Source of the DNA: Dipteris shenzhenensis
Taxonomy: Eukaryota; Polypodiophyta; Polypodiopsida; Gleicheniales
Assembly: GCA_047967505.1 (NCBI GenBank)
Contig: CM106541.1
Direction: 5' to 3' (one strand)
DNA length: 64,000 nucleotides
The translations under genes were made by a program, and so were the position numbers. The notes under the pieces were generated by a model. The model was not told the DNA's origin. It ran no database searches and saw only the letters and a program-made list of their open reading frames with translations. Positions within the stretch are counted from its first letter, which is position 1, and every line of letters begins with the position of its first letter. Of this stretch, positions 1 to 9,703 are shown in pieces.

Positions 1-438
1 CCAATAAGCCCACATCCAGGTGGACACAGAGGGTGAAGAGGTGTAGACCTAGCAGCAGGGCTGCCCACCTAGGCTGACTTCTGGACAGCAAGGTGGAAAG
101 GGATCAGGACAGAGAGTCTACATACACTCGAGGAGGAGCACACGGACTCAGTGTTCTAGAGATATCCGGCAGATAGTAGAAGTATCTTTTGGCAAGATCA
201 AAGGACCACGCTCTGGTGGGACTTTGGATCTATCTCTTTTGTATTGTGTCCATTGTTTTGGATGGAAATATAGTCTTGGTGATTTCTATATCTAGCTGGA
301 TCATTGTCTATTTACTAGTCTGCAGATCTATCTGAAGCACATAAGTTTAATTCCACGCACACCACACACTATGTGAGCTCCTAGGCTATTCTATAAGTAT
401 TCCGTTATGCGTACCCTCTGTTAAGTTTATTTCTAACA
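1..438 (+). repeat. 5' LTR (3' part) of truncated family A element
   Basis: This is the downstream part of a family A LTR, cut by the window edge. It ends in TTCTAACA immediately before a tRNA-Met type primer site. The same sequence forms the LTRs at 53020, 56141 and 59757 on the other strand. It holds the R/U5 part; the TATA box lies upstream, outside the window. Confidence 0.85.
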
Positions 439-450
439 TGGTATCAGAGC
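439..450 (+). other. Primer binding site of family A
   Basis: The sequence TGGTATCAGAGC directly follows the LTR end. It is the standard plant primer site complementary to the 3' end of initiator tRNA-Met, and it sets the LTR boundary and the element's orientation. Confidence 0.85.
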
Positions 451-1039
451 CCAAGTTGGAGGCTCACTAGTGTTGGAGCTTGAAGGCAAGGACCTTGCTT
501 AAGGACGACCTTGATTCAAGGCTCTAGGGAATCTACTTCTACGATTGGAGGATTGTGCCCTTGCAAGAAGGAGGGTGACTCAGGTTCGGTCAGGTGTGTG
601 TACAGAGTTTCTTACTTGGTTTCTACGGCAAGGGTGTTTTGGATGACTGATATTGAGATGTGGGCAGATGAGGAGTCGGAAACCTTTGTGAAGGTGAAGC
701 ATAGCAATGTGTGCTTACTTGGCTATTAATACTGACGTGAGGGAGGATTCCAGAGAATGCCCTAGGGTTTCATTTTCATATGCTTGCTGTTATTCAAAAG
801 GGGATATTACACGACTGCACAGGTCATTGTTATGCGCCTCCGTGAGGTGCATGGTTTGCTTTCAGAGGAAGCACACATGCAGTACGATGTTTTGGTATAT
901 GTACTTGAAGTTATTAATTTGAGCCTTTATAGCATGCTGTGGAGAGAATTTGTTCTTCATGTGTCTCGAGAATTGAGAGATTGGAAGGAATGGGCCTTCT
1001 TCAAAGGCAGGAGGGGAAGTAAGGTTGCTTCTTCAAATC
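451..1039 (+). pseudogene. Deleted interior of family A element
   Basis: The interior keeps about 180 bases of 5' leader, then jumps at about 640 straight to the sequence that follows the gag zinc knuckle in the fuller copy (54130-56140 on the minus strand). Nearly all of gag is lost. The remaining 784-1074 frame (96 codons) is the unknown A-family downstream reading frame. It contains the segment read VSRELRDWKEWAFFKG, also seen at 9844 and near 54700. It then runs into LTR sequence. No protease, integrase or reverse transcriptase is present. The copy in the right arm carries the same deletion, so the deletion preceded the inversion-duplication. Confidence 0.7.
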
Positions 1040-1416
1040 TCGGAAGCAAAATGGCACGTGGCAGATCTGCATAGACAGATCAGCGACAGTATGACAGTCT
1101 GCAAAACGGTACGGAGGTGCTCATCAAGTGGCAGACTGGCAGATAGTAGAAGTAACTTTTGGTAAGATCAAAGGACCCTGCTCTGGTGGGACTTTGGATC
1201 CATCTCTTTTGTATTGTGTCCATTGTTTTGGATGGAAATAGTCTTACTGACACTATATTTGGCTGAATCATTGTCTATTTACTAGTCTGCACATCTATCT
1301 AAAGCACATAAGTTTAAGAATTTCGTGATTCCACCCACACCACACACTGTGGGAGCTCCTGGGCTATTCTATCAGTTTTCCGCTGTGCGTACCCTTTGTT
1401 AAGTTTCTTTCTAACA
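1040..1416 (+). repeat. 3' LTR of truncated family A element, internally deleted
   Basis: The LTR starts in mid U3 (near GGCACGTGGCAGATCTGC) and lacks about 560 bases between the upstream U3 and the R region, including the TATA box. It ends in TTCTAACA. It is followed by TCCGT (1417-1421), the reverse complement of the ACGGA that flanks the A array at 52052 and 60803. Confidence 0.75.
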
Positions 1417-1614
1417 TCCGTTGCCTTGAGAGAGAGTGCTCCATCACAGTCTGTTCATGACAAGAGCTGCGTTGGTTTCATAAGAGATGGCTGTATCACT
1501 TTCAGAAACATTTCTTCGTCATAGCATGTTCGTTGCCCACACTCTCTCTTTCCAAGAATCGTATGCTTGTGTAGTAGAGAGAGATGGATAGACTTGGCAA
1601 CTCAACGCTCGTTG
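1417..1614. other. Spacer between A and B LTRs
   Basis: This is non-transposon-like sequence with no convincing reading frame. It recurs inverted at 51859-52056 and in part at 25982-26105, always between an A LTR end and a B LTR. It contains words such as CTCAAGGCAACGGA (on the minus strand) that also recur in the sequence after 60803. It probably represents the original target DNA of the A and B insertions. Confidence 0.6.
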
Positions 1615-2534
1615 TGTTAGAAGTAAACTTAAGAGAGGGTACGCACAGCGGAAGACTGATAGACTACCCCAGAACTCACACAGTGTGTAGTGTGGGTGGA
1701 ATCACGAACTTGTTAAACTTAGGTGCATCAGATAGATGTGCAGACTAGTAAATAGACAATGATCCAGCCAGATATAGAAATCACCAAGATAATATATTTC
1801 GGTCCAAAACAACAAACACAATACAAAAGAGAGAGATCCAAAGTCCCACCAGAGTGATGGTCCTTTGATCTCACGAAAAAGGTACTTCTACTATTTGTCG
1901 GATATATGTAGAACACTGAGTCCGCGTGCTCCCTAATGAGCGTATGTAGACTCTCTGTCCAGATCCCTTCACCTTGCTGTCCAGAAGCCAGCCTAGGCAG
2001 GCTGCCAGTGAGTGAGCAAAGTCTGCAGGTCTTCAGCCTCGTTCACCTCCAGGTTGAGGTCCAACTGTTGCTGCTGGTGCTGCTCCTTTCTGCTTCTCAG
2101 ATGGTGCACCAATGGATAAAGAATGGGGGCCCAAATGCCCCCTTTTATAGGCCCTGGTAGCCCCCCAGCCAACTGACCTGGTAGGGGGGAATTTGGGCCA
2201 GTCTGTTGGCCGACCTAGTAGGGCCACCAACCGACCTGGCTGGCTGGCTCCTACCAGCCCAACCAGGCCTCTATATAAGGCCAAGGGGTCAGCCCCCTTC
2301 AGCCCTTTTCCCTGGCCCCATGCTGCCCTCTTTGCAGGCCCATAGCCTGTCCTTTGTAGGTGCCTTTTGTGCCGCCATATGCTGCCCTGGCTCGCAGCTC
2401 CATTGCCGCCTGCTGTGCAGCCTTTGCCAGGCCCTGGAACCTCTCCAACAGTTCCGTACTGCCGGCCGTACCTGCTGCTTACATCATCGCTTGTCTTGCA
2501 GCCCCCGTACTTGCTCACATCCTTCATGTATACA
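1615..2534 (-). repeat. Subfamily B LTR (left arm)
   Basis: On the minus strand the LTR runs from TGTATACA to TTCTAACA. Its R/U5 part matches family A. Its U3 differs and carries its own TATA box (CCTATAAAAGGGGG, about 2139-2152 on the minus strand) where A has CCTATAAATAGAGG. The copy in the right arm is 51048-51858. A purine-rich tract lies just upstream of its start (about 2535-2555), consistent with a 3' LTR whose interior is to the right. Confidence 0.7.
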
Positions 2535-3740
2535 TTTTTGCCTTCTTTCTTTGCATTTCTAATTGTGTAGAGCTCTTGATCCCAAGAGCTCCGTTCGCTC
2601 GCCTAGTCTAAGAAATTACTTCAGTGTAAAAAATGATATCTCTATTAGTCTCTGTCTCTGAAAAGCCTCCTGGATCATACCAAAGAGTCTGTCTCTGAAA
2701 AGCCTCCTGGATCATACCAAAGAGTGCCATTCTAGTTCCACACAGAAATCTTTACTCCGCTTTGTGGCACCATCCTATCTGTCTGACACCGTCATGTGTT
2801 GTGTGCATCTCTTTCCTCCCTTTTTGTCCTGTCCCTTTGCCATCTCTATATACAAGCCATTTCCCTTCTTGCCTTGTTGCCATAACTCGAATCGTCCCTT
2901 CTCGGCGGTGTTCTTGTCGCAAAAGCATGAGATCATCATCCAGGTATGTCCTTGTCCCCTTCAAAGCTGCCATCATGCTCATAAAAGTGGACCTATCTGT
3001 TGCTGTCCTGAATCTCACAACCATAGGTCTCGATGGCGTGTCATCCTTGCCTACTCTTCATGCCCCTTCAAAGTGAGATTAACACCCGTCCTGGTGATCA
3101 GTGTCCTCGCATATGCCATCCGCTTCACGTACGGTTTCGAAGCCGAGCCTTTCCAGCAGCAATGGGGCGGCTTAGGGACCGATATGATGATTGGTTTAGG
3201 TAGGGCGGCCGTAAGGTCACCTGTAGGGATACCATTTGTGAGACTGCAATTCACAAACAAAGCATGGGACTCACCCGACCACTTGGAAACAAAGACGGGA
3301 AACCTAGCATGTCACAGAAGCGAGGCTCGGGGGAGATTCGCCGGCCCTACTCGATGATAGGAGCCTGCCCTAGGACGCCTCGCGAGCTTCCCGATGCAAC
3401 ACGAGATGAAGCCGAAGGGCGGAGCGAATTTTTTGTCAATTTCAGGCCACCAAACCCTGCAACTAACCGGAATGAAAAACCGGGGAAGCGCGCGGTGTCG
3501 CCCACTGGTAGCACTCTCTCAAGAACATTCAATGCTTTTGCTGTCCATGTGCCCTTCTTGACCACTTTTTCATTTTTGCCTTACCCTCACTTATTTGATG
3601 AGAGATTTCTTCATGTTTCCCTCGCATGTTGGCTTGTAAGGGAGCTATATCTTTCTTGAGTGTTGCATTCTCTGCTTTGAATTCCTCAAGTGCTTTGCAT
3701 GCATTTATCCCCTTCCCTTTTAGTGCTTGTGAAGTTTTCA
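2535..3740 (-). pseudogene. B interior: coiled-coil/LINE ORF1p-like protein, broken
   Basis: Read leftwards, the frames give a lysine/glutamate-rich coiled coil (3529-3700), then a short RRM-like strand resembling NVLVRGLP. Next comes a C-terminal block at 3024-2752 with VVRFRTATDRSTF, LKGTRTYLDDDL and GKWLVYRDGKG. The last block has the pattern of the LINE-type ORF1p C-terminal domain (phenylalanine plus arginine near the start, LKGT..YL..DL, then GK...RDGK). Those proteins bind RNA as coiled-coil trimers. The frame is interrupted by a foreign 373-bp insertion and by a deletion of about 650 bp next to the LTR. A 41-bp segment near 2652-2730 is tandemly duplicated. I infer the domain from pattern only. 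Confidence 0.5.
3121..3493. other. GC-rich insertion, probably organelle-derived
   Basis: All other copies of this unit read straight through GCCATCCGGGTGTCGCCC; here 373 GC-richer bases lie between the two halves, with no target duplication. The insert begins CTTCACGTACGGTTTCGAAG, which resembles the 3' strand of a group II intron domain V. Its composition is unlike the flanks. I infer nuclear-integrated mitochondrial (or plastid) DNA joined by end repair. I did not recognise an exon in it. Confidence 0.4.
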
Positions 3741-4251
3741 TGCCGGGATCTTCATCGACAGTCGGATTCAAGATGTGCATACACAGTCTGCAGGTAGTGG
3801 AATGGCGGAAGCAAAGCAAGGGGCCAATAAATAGAGTAGCAACGCAGATGAAAGTGGCCGTTATGCAAGGAAGAAGAGCGGAGGGTATGAGTGAGAGAAT
3901 TCCAAAACCAAATCCAAAGAAATGGTAGAGTCTACATAGACTCAAGGAGGAGCACACAGACTCAATGTTCTAGAGATATCCGGCAAATAGTAGAAGTATC
4001 TTTTAATCAGATCAAAGGACCACACTCTGGTGGGACTTTGGATCTCTCTTTTGTATTGTGTGCATTGTTTTGGATGAAAATATAGTCTTGCGGACTCTAT
4101 ATCTGGCTAGATCATCATTGTCTATTTACTAGTCTGCACATCTATCTGAAGCACATAAGTTTAAGAAGTTTGTGATTCCACCCACACCACACAAACATTG
4201 TGTGAGCTTCAGGGCGATTCTATCGGTCTTCCACTGTCGGTACCCTTCCGC
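3741..4251 (+). repeat. LTR of the family A element A1, variant U3
   Basis: From about 3926 the sequence is typical A-type R/U5 (GATATCCGGCAAATAGTAG, then the run to GTGTGAGCTTC). The upstream 185 bases differ from both A and B U3 regions but carry a TATA-like CCAATAAATAGAG near 3823. The end is degraded and fused directly to gag at about 4252, so primer site, leader and the first half of gag are missing. The copy in the right arm is 49090-49412 and beyond. Confidence 0.55.
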
Positions 4252-4462
4252 TTCGTCACGTCTGTAACAACATGGTAAAGGAGCAAGACTCTAACCTTTG
4301 AGAAATCGAGTCCTTTACTGCTACATAAGGAGACTCAAGAGAAGCTCTATGAAAAAGGTGATGACAAGGCGTTGCTAGCAAAGGACAAAGCCGACAAAGG
4401 AAAGAGAGCCTAGCGGTAGCAAGCCTAAGAAGGATGATTCTGGAGATGACAACGACACTTCT
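4252..4462 (+). pseudogene. A1 gag fragment, upstream half
   Basis: The translation gives the late gag region of family A: a leucine-rich stretch, HKEAQEKLYEKGDDKAL, then a basic glycine/lysine linker ending in DDSGDDNDTS. The frame is interrupted at the copia insertion and resumes at 9396 with the zinc knuckle. Small frameshifts separate it from the LTR-derived sequence before it. The copy in the right arm is 48877-49085. Confidence 0.75.
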
Positions 4463-4646
4463 TGTAAGAGATTACAAAGATATGGTGTTGTAGGCATAAA
4501 CTCAACCCTATGGTTGACCAGTAGTACTTAGGTACTATATATACCAAGTACTTGTACTGTTTCATTTGAACATTTCTATTGGAGCTTTCTCGTGTGTGCA
4601 CTCTTGCTCACTTGTGTTCACAACTTGTCTCCACTATGTTCCTACA
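4463..4646 (+). repeat. COP-1 5' LTR
   Basis: This 184-bp repeat begins TGTAAGAG and ends CCTACA. It carries a TATA-like ACTATATATACC at about 4534-4545, the likely promoter of the element. It is matched by the 3' LTR at 9212-9395. Confidence 0.9.
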
Positions 4647-4648
4647 TT

Positions 4649-4660
4649 TGGTATCAGAGC
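4649..4660 (+). other. COP-1 primer binding site
   Basis: TGGTATCAGAGC lies two bases after the LTR end and is complementary to the 3' end of plant initiator tRNA-Met. Confidence 0.88.
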
Positions 4661-5658
4661 GCTTCCGTCTCTAGAGCTCAATCCCGCGCTTGCTTCTAGA
4701 CTCCCGCAAGCTTGGTGCTTCAGTCCGCGTTCCTGGTTCTCACATTCAGCTCCCTAGCTTTCATTTGAGGTAGCTCCAACAGTCCAGCGGCTGTTTTTTG
4801 ACCTTTTGAGGTCCGATTTCGACGTGTTTTGAAATTTCGGAGCTGCCCACATACAAACAAGTCTGTCCCGCACCATTTCAGGCGTTTTTTTTTTGGGAGG
4901 GGGGCGGTTTCGTCCATACAGTCCATACGGATCAGTCCATACAGTTGTGCGACAGTGCCGCGAGTCCGTACGACTTGTTAGAACCTGATTTCGAGTCCGT
5001 ACGACTTATTAGAAGGCGATTCGAGCAGTTTTTTGCTGTTTTTCGGCGTTTTTGCTCAGATCTGAACTCTTTTCCACTCCAACCTCTCTCGAGTGTGTTC
5101 CAGCAGCTCCAGGCTCTTCTCTACACGTGTATTGTGTTCAGAAGTACTTCTGACAGCTTCATTCAGCTCCAAACAACTCACTTCAACTCCTTTGCCATCT
5201 CCATCTTGCCCACATAGTCACTGGACTGTTTTGCGGGTGTTTCGGGCCAAGGTGCACTTTCAATAAGTGTTTTGCGCTGTGTATTTCGCTTCGGGACTGT
5301 TTTTGCAGCCCATACTCTTGCACTCTCAGGTGCATTTGCAAATACTCTACATTGTTGGGGCACATTTGCAGTTACTTTATAGTTGTGGATGCTTTTGAGC
5401 TCCATTGGATGCATTTGAGCACTCGTGGGTGCGCTCTTTCAGATTTGGGTTGTGCATTTTCAGTTTGGGATTGCATTCAAATTGCAGCAGAGTGCAGTGA
5501 TTGGTTGATGCCATTTTTGCAGTGATTGCATTGTGCAGTCAGTGGCATTTCAGAGCAGCTAGTATTAGTTTGGGATTTGCAGGCACATTTGCAGCCAGTT
5601 GCACTTTTGGGACTTGCAGTTCTTTTTGCAGGTACATTTGCAGCTTGTGAGTATGCCA
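4661..5658 (+). other. COP-1 untranslated leader
   Basis: About 1 kb separates primer site and gag. A 31-base direct repeat (GAGTCCGTACGACTT plus following bases) lies near 4960-5020. Many copies of a GCAGTTTGGGATT/GCATTTGCAG-like word follow from 5300 to 5650. No conserved protein is visible. Long repetitive leaders are common in plant copia elements. Confidence 0.6.
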
Positions 5659-6319
5659 TTTTGCATCACGTCGACTCTTTTAGACAGTTTTGGCAATTTG
5701 TCCGAGGGTGACAAGCTGGAAGATATTGTTAGTGGGAATGAGGTGAGGCCAGCAGGCTCATCTACATCCAGCACAGCTTCTTCGGGTCAGACTATAGGTA
5801 GACAACAGACTGCTACAATCCTTCCTGCTAGTCCCATAGCATCGACGGAGGAGCAGAAGAAGTTCGACCGCCGCAGTGCCCAAGCGATGTTTTTGATTGC
5901 CACAAATGTGAAGAGGCACATTATGATGACTATCAAGTCGTGTAAGGATGCAAAGGCAGCATGGGAAAGATTTGCAAACATGTATCATGTTAAGAATGAG
6001 GCAAGAGCCATTACCTTGACAAATCAGCTCAAGGATCTCGAGATGCAGGAAGGCCAGGCCATCACTGATCATATTGCCAGGATCACTGATCTACGTGATC
6101 AGCTCGCAAGTATTGATGAGGAAATAGAAGACAAGAAGCTCGTCTCTATTACTCTCAATAGCTTAGCGTCTTCATATGGCACATTCGTTACTTCATTGAC
6201 CATTGTTCTTAGGGACAACCCCACTCTCGTTCGATGAGTTAGTTGGGCTTTTGTTACAGGAAGAGGAGAGATGCTCAAATTTTGCCAAAGCCTCTCGTTA
6301 GGGTGAGCAAGCGCTTGCC
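5659..6319 (+). pseudogene. gag: COP-1 gag (capsid part)
   Basis: The frame encodes the UBN2-type gag of copia elements: a run with AKAAWERFANMY, then LTNQLKDLEMQEG, ITDHIARITDLRDQL and LVSITLNSLASSYG. The expected N-terminal LDGTNY..W block is missing; the protein jumps from GDKL to EDIVSGNEVRP, a deletion of about 30 residues also present in the right-arm copy. A frameshift near 6230 changes frame before the segment read ELVGLLLQEEERCSNFAK. A stop at 6300 separates it from the zinc knuckle part. Confidence 0.85.
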
Positions 6320-7060
6320 ATGGGTGGAAAATGCAAATTTCAGAAAAAGTTTGAGCTAAAACATAGCCATACAACTCAGCCCAAGAAGGAGAATGCAAGC
6401 AGTTCAAGCAAAAATCAGAAAAAGGGCAAATGCAATTATTGCAAGAAGCCAGGGCACTACATCGCAAAGTGTCAGAAAAGGATTGCCAATAAAAAGAAGA
6501 GGCAAAGGGACAGCTCTAGCAGTAATTTTGTTGCCCCCATTGAAACTCGTGCTTCAGATGCACATGGTGAAGCTCATCTTGCCCAAGGTGATAGAGATTT
6601 TGTGTTTGCTGCATTTAATGAGAAGATGGATGCCAGGGGGGATTTGAATGCTGAAAATCAATCAGGGGATGCTTCCCTTATTGCAAGTGATACATGGTAT
6701 ATCGACGGTGGTGCTACTAAGCACATGTCTCCTCGCCATGAGTGGTTTGAGAGCATCACACCTGTTCATGGCAGACAAGTTACATGTGCCAATGATGCCT
6801 CTCAAGACATCATCAGAGTTGGGCACATTCCCATTCAGCTTGATAATGGGAAAGTTAAGTATATCCGAGATGTTTGGTATGTTCCAGATTTGAGGCAAAA
6901 TCTGATTTCAGTTTCAAACATCGCCCATGATCAACATATGTTGGTCGAATTTCAGGATAACCAATGCAGGATCAAGGCTCCAAAGAAAGGGTATGAGGTT
7001 GTAGCAACAGGCACATATGACAGAGGCTTATACAAGCTTGATGCTCAGCCTTATGATTAG
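6320..7060 (+). pseudogene. gag-pol: COP-1 nucleocapsid, protease and GAG-pre-integrase part
   Basis: The 246-residue frame opens at a methionine inside gag. It carries a CCHC zinc knuckle (CNYCKKPGHYIAKC, about residues 35-48), a basic tail, then the aspartic protease core. The protease catalytic triplet reads DGGA (in WYIDGGATKHM, about residues 127-137) in place of the usual DSGA, so activity is doubtful. Downstream, VWYVPDLRQNLISVS is the conserved post-protease motif. A stop at 7060 cuts the frame before integrase. The right-arm copy breaks off at the residue equivalent to position 6804. Confidence 0.88.
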
Positions 7061-7958
7061 AAGGTATTGGCTGTAGCAAACACTTCCCGGGCTGATTTAT
7101 GGCATGCCAAGTTTGGACATGTCCATCACAGGGCATTGTCCTACTTGTACAACAATAATATGACTCAGGGAATGCTAAAATTACAGCAACCAGCAAATGA
7201 AGTGTGTGAGGGGTGTGCACTTGGCAAATTGCATCGCTTGCTAGTCAGTAAACAAGGCAAGAATTGGATCAAGGCAACCAGAGTGTTGCAGATAGTGCAC
7301 AGTGATGTATGTGGCCCCATGACTATTCCCACTCATAGAGGAGCAAGGTACTTTGTGACCTTTATAGATGACTTCTCCAGGTTCACATGGCTTTTTCTCA
7401 TGAAGGAAAAATCTAAGGTATTCTATTGGTTTCAGGAGAGCAAAGCTATGGCTGAGAACCAAACCAATTCTAGATTTGGAACACTTAACTCGGATAGAGG
7501 GGGAGAGTACATGTCACATGCATTCCAGGGATTTTTGAAGCAGCATGGGATTAAACATCACTTGACATGCCCTTACACACACACCACAGCAGAATCCACT
7601 CCCTGAGAGGAAGAATCGTACTGTCATGGAAATGACGAGATGCATGCTGAAATTCAAGAGAGTCTCAAAGGCTTTTTGGGAAGAAGCAGTTGTGACAGCC
7701 ACTTATATTCAAAACAGATGCCCTACCAAAGCTTTGGTTAATGTGACTCCATTTGAGGATTTGTATGGCTTTAAGCCAAAGGTTAGTCATTTCAGCTTTA
7801 AGCCAAAGGTTAGTCATTTCAGAATTTTTGGCTCAGTGGCATATGCTTTGGTTCCAGATGCACATCGGACAAAGCTTGATGACAAGAGTGTCAAATGCAT
7901 TTTCGTGGGGTATAGCACTGAAAGAGGAGGTCTATGTACATCAGCCCCAAGGTTTTGA
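7061..7958 (+). pseudogene. int: COP-1 integrase
   Basis: The HHCC zinc domain is visible (LWHAKFGHVHHRAL, then CEGCALGK). The catalytic core has HSDVCGPM (first Asp) and LNSDRGGEYMS (second Asp). The third acidic region, normally GVAERKNRT, is damaged by a frameshift near 7600 and resumes as ERKNRTVMEMTRCML in another frame. The C-terminal part runs through SKAFWEEAVVTATYIQNRC to KCIFVGYS. A 24-27 base segment encoding FKPKVSHF is tandemly duplicated at 7781-7822. After VGYS at about 7917 the sequence jumps to the middle of RT, a deletion of several hundred bases. Confidence 0.88.
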
Positions 7959-8752
7959 GGTGAGGGGCCAAGAGCACAAGGTATGCAAGCTCAGGAAGGC
8001 TCTATATGGGTTGAAGCAAGCACCTCGTGCGTGGTATCAGAAGATACATCAGTTTTTGCTGTCCCAGGGCTTCGTAAACACTCATACAGAGCCAAATTTG
8101 TATGTTCTGCAGCAAAAATCAGAATTGGTCATGTTGGTACTATATGTGGATGACATCATACTCACTGGCAGTGATTACAGTAGTACAGTCCGCTTTATGT
8201 CACAACTTTGACATGACGGATTTGGGCCTATTGCACTATTGTCTTGGCATTGAGTTTTGGCAGACCCATGATGGGATTTCTATGTCACAGACAAAGTATT
8301 CGAAGGGGTTGTTGAAGAAATTTAAAATGGAGAACTGTAAGCCTGTGGCTACTCCATTGGAAAAGGGACTCAAGCTGAGTAAGCATGATATTGCTGAAAA
8401 GTTTGATGGCACTTTGTACAGGCAATTGGTTGGCAGTTTGATATATCTATGCTCCACACGGCCTGATATTGCCTACGCCACAGGGCTTTTGAGCCAGTTC
8501 ATGCATTGTCCCATGACCACACATTGGAATGCAGCAAAGAGGGATCTCAGATATGTCCATGGCACTCTCTCTCTTGGCTTGCATTATGCTTCAGATTGTG
8601 ATCTAAAGCTGAGTGGTTTCACCGACTCAGATTGGTCAGGGGACATTGACGACAGATGGTCCACTATTGGCTCAATAAGAAGCAAGAGCGAGTCCCTCTT
8701 TCCTCCAGTGAAGCAGAGTACAAAGCTTGAAATTCAGCCACTACGGAGTTAA
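7925..8752 (+). pseudogene. RT: COP-1 reverse transcriptase and start of RNase H
   Basis: RT begins only at EEVYVHQPQGFE, so fingers and the first palm Asp region are deleted. KALYGLKQAPRAWY and the catalytic LYVDDIILTGSD remain (YVDD at about residues 127-131 of the 152-residue frame). A frameshift near 8205 follows. The second frame has DLGLLHYCLGIEF, YRQLVGSLIYL and the RNase H start SGFTDSDWSGD. Another frameshift at about 8660 garbles the next RNase H block. Confidence 0.88.
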
Positions 8753-9069
8753 TGTGGTTAAGGAAGCTTTTGCATGACTTGCATCATGCACAGGATGGCG
8801 AAGCAAACCCTATCTTTTGTGAGAGCCAAAGTTGCATCGCCATAGCCAACAATCCTATCTTTCATGCTCGCATGAAACACATTGAAAATCATTATCATTA
8901 TGTACGGGATTGTATTTCTGATGGCTTCATTGATCTCATCTATTGTCCATCGGAGGACAATGTGGCGGATATCTTCACCAAAGCCCTGTCAACAGATCTT
9001 TTCTTACGACATCGACATGGCTTGGGGATCAGAGACATTCTCACAATGTCAAGGGGGGTTGTGAAGTGA
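8752..9069 (+). pseudogene. COP-1 RNase H C-terminal part
   Basis: The 105-residue frame has SQSCIAIANNPIFHARMKHI, HYHYVRDCI and EDNVADIFTKAL, the conserved end of copia polyproteins. The stop at 9067-9069 is the natural end of pol. The missing step (normally SSSEAEY) lies in the frameshifted sequence just before it. Confidence 0.9.
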
Positions 9070-9199
9070 TTCACAATGACATTGTTTTCATGTACTCCCA
9101 TAGGTTACATATCCATCTGGATGAATTTGTGCAACCATGGTACTTTAGGTACTGCAGGGTACACTTGAGATGTTTCCAGGGTACTTTCAGCCATATCTT

Positions 9200-9211
9200 T
9201 GAGGGGGGATT
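9200..9211 (+). other. COP-1 polypurine tract
   Basis: GAGGGGGGAT directly precedes the 3' LTR, the expected site of plus-strand priming. Confidence 0.8.
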
Positions 9212-9395
9212 TGTAAGAGATTACAAAGATATGGTGTTGTAGGCATAAAGTCAACCCTATGGTTGACCAGTAGTACTTGGATACTATATATACCAAGTAC
9301 TTGTATTGTTTCATTTGAACATTTCTATTGGAGCTTTCTTGTGTATACACTCTTGCTCACTTGTGTTCACAACCTGTCTCCACTTTGTTCCTACA
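9212..9395 (+). repeat. COP-1 3' LTR
   Basis: The 184-bp repeat begins TGTAAGAG and ends CCTACA, pairing with 4463-4646 with about nine differences. CTTCC follows, matching CTTCT before the 5' LTR. Confidence 0.9.
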
Positions 9396-9703
9396 CTTCC
9401 AAGAAAAAGTGCTCCTGTGATCAGCCGGGCCATTTTGCGAAGGACTGCAGAAAGAAGAAGGCGGATCTGAAAAACAAGGAGGAGGAGTCCAATTCAGATT
9501 CATATGATAATTCAAAAGCAGTGGCCAATGTGGCAGTCATTGGAGCATTATTCCTGGTGACATCTCCATGCGTTACCAAGGTAAAATATGCAGACCCAGA
9601 AGTGACAGTGAGGATGACTAATATTGAGATGTGGGTAAATGAGGAGTTGGAAACCTTTGTGAAGGTCTTGAAGCATAGCAATGTGTGCTTACTTGGCTAC
9701 TAA
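9396..9703 (+). pseudogene. A1 gag, zinc knuckle half
   Basis: The frame resumes with TSKKKCSCDQPGHFAKDC, the A-family zinc knuckle, followed by a basic tail and a block ending KHSNVCLLGY. The knuckle spacing is C-x-C-x4-H-x4-C, one residue short of the usual CCHC pattern. In the 55.1-kb copy the second Cys is Tyr. Nucleic-acid packaging is the family role; function here is unlikely given the insertion. Confidence 0.75.

Larger units (their letters stand above)
1..6804. repeat. Left arm of large inverted repeat IR1
   Basis: The whole stretch is repeated in reverse complement at 46538-53471. Order is kept: A LTR, truncated A interior, A LTR, spacer, B LTR, B interior, A LTR scrap, A gag, copia LTR and copia gag. 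Similarity ends abruptly inside the copia protease region at about 6804. In the spacer the arms differ at roughly ten of 200 positions, so the duplication is old. The left arm has an extra 373 bp (3121-3493) and lacks about 650 bp of the B interior. The arm may extend left of the window. Confidence 0.85.
4463..9395 (+). mobile_element. COP-1: Ty1/copia retrotransposon nested in A1 gag
   Basis: The element has 184-bp LTRs (TGTAAG...CCTACA), a tRNA-Met primer site, gag, protease, integrase, reverse transcriptase, RNase H, and a G-rich tract before the 3' LTR. This order (integrase before RT) defines copia. It is flanked by CTTCT and CTTCC, a 5-bp target duplication with one change. Removing it rejoins the A gag frame. 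The LTRs differ at about 9 of 184 positions. It is dead: frameshifts, a deletion between integrase and RT, and stops. The right-arm copy (46538-48876) has only LTR, gag and the start of protease. Confidence 0.92.

Noticed and set aside
439-450. TGGTATCAGAGC as part of a tRNA gene
   Set aside because: Only the 12-base primer site complement is present, next to LTR ends. No cloverleaf can be drawn around any of the copies.
2033-2562. Overlapping frames of 118-164 codons within the B LTR
   Set aside because: They lie in U3 with a TATA box and recur in each LTR copy with different frames open. GC-rich LTR composition explains them.
2752-3360. Plus-strand frames beginning MAPSYLSDTVMCC, repeated near 15.6, 23.8 and 27.1 kb, as a secreted protein family
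   Set aside because: They are antisense to the ORF1p-like block, which has the interpretable motifs. Repetition is due to the repeated DNA.
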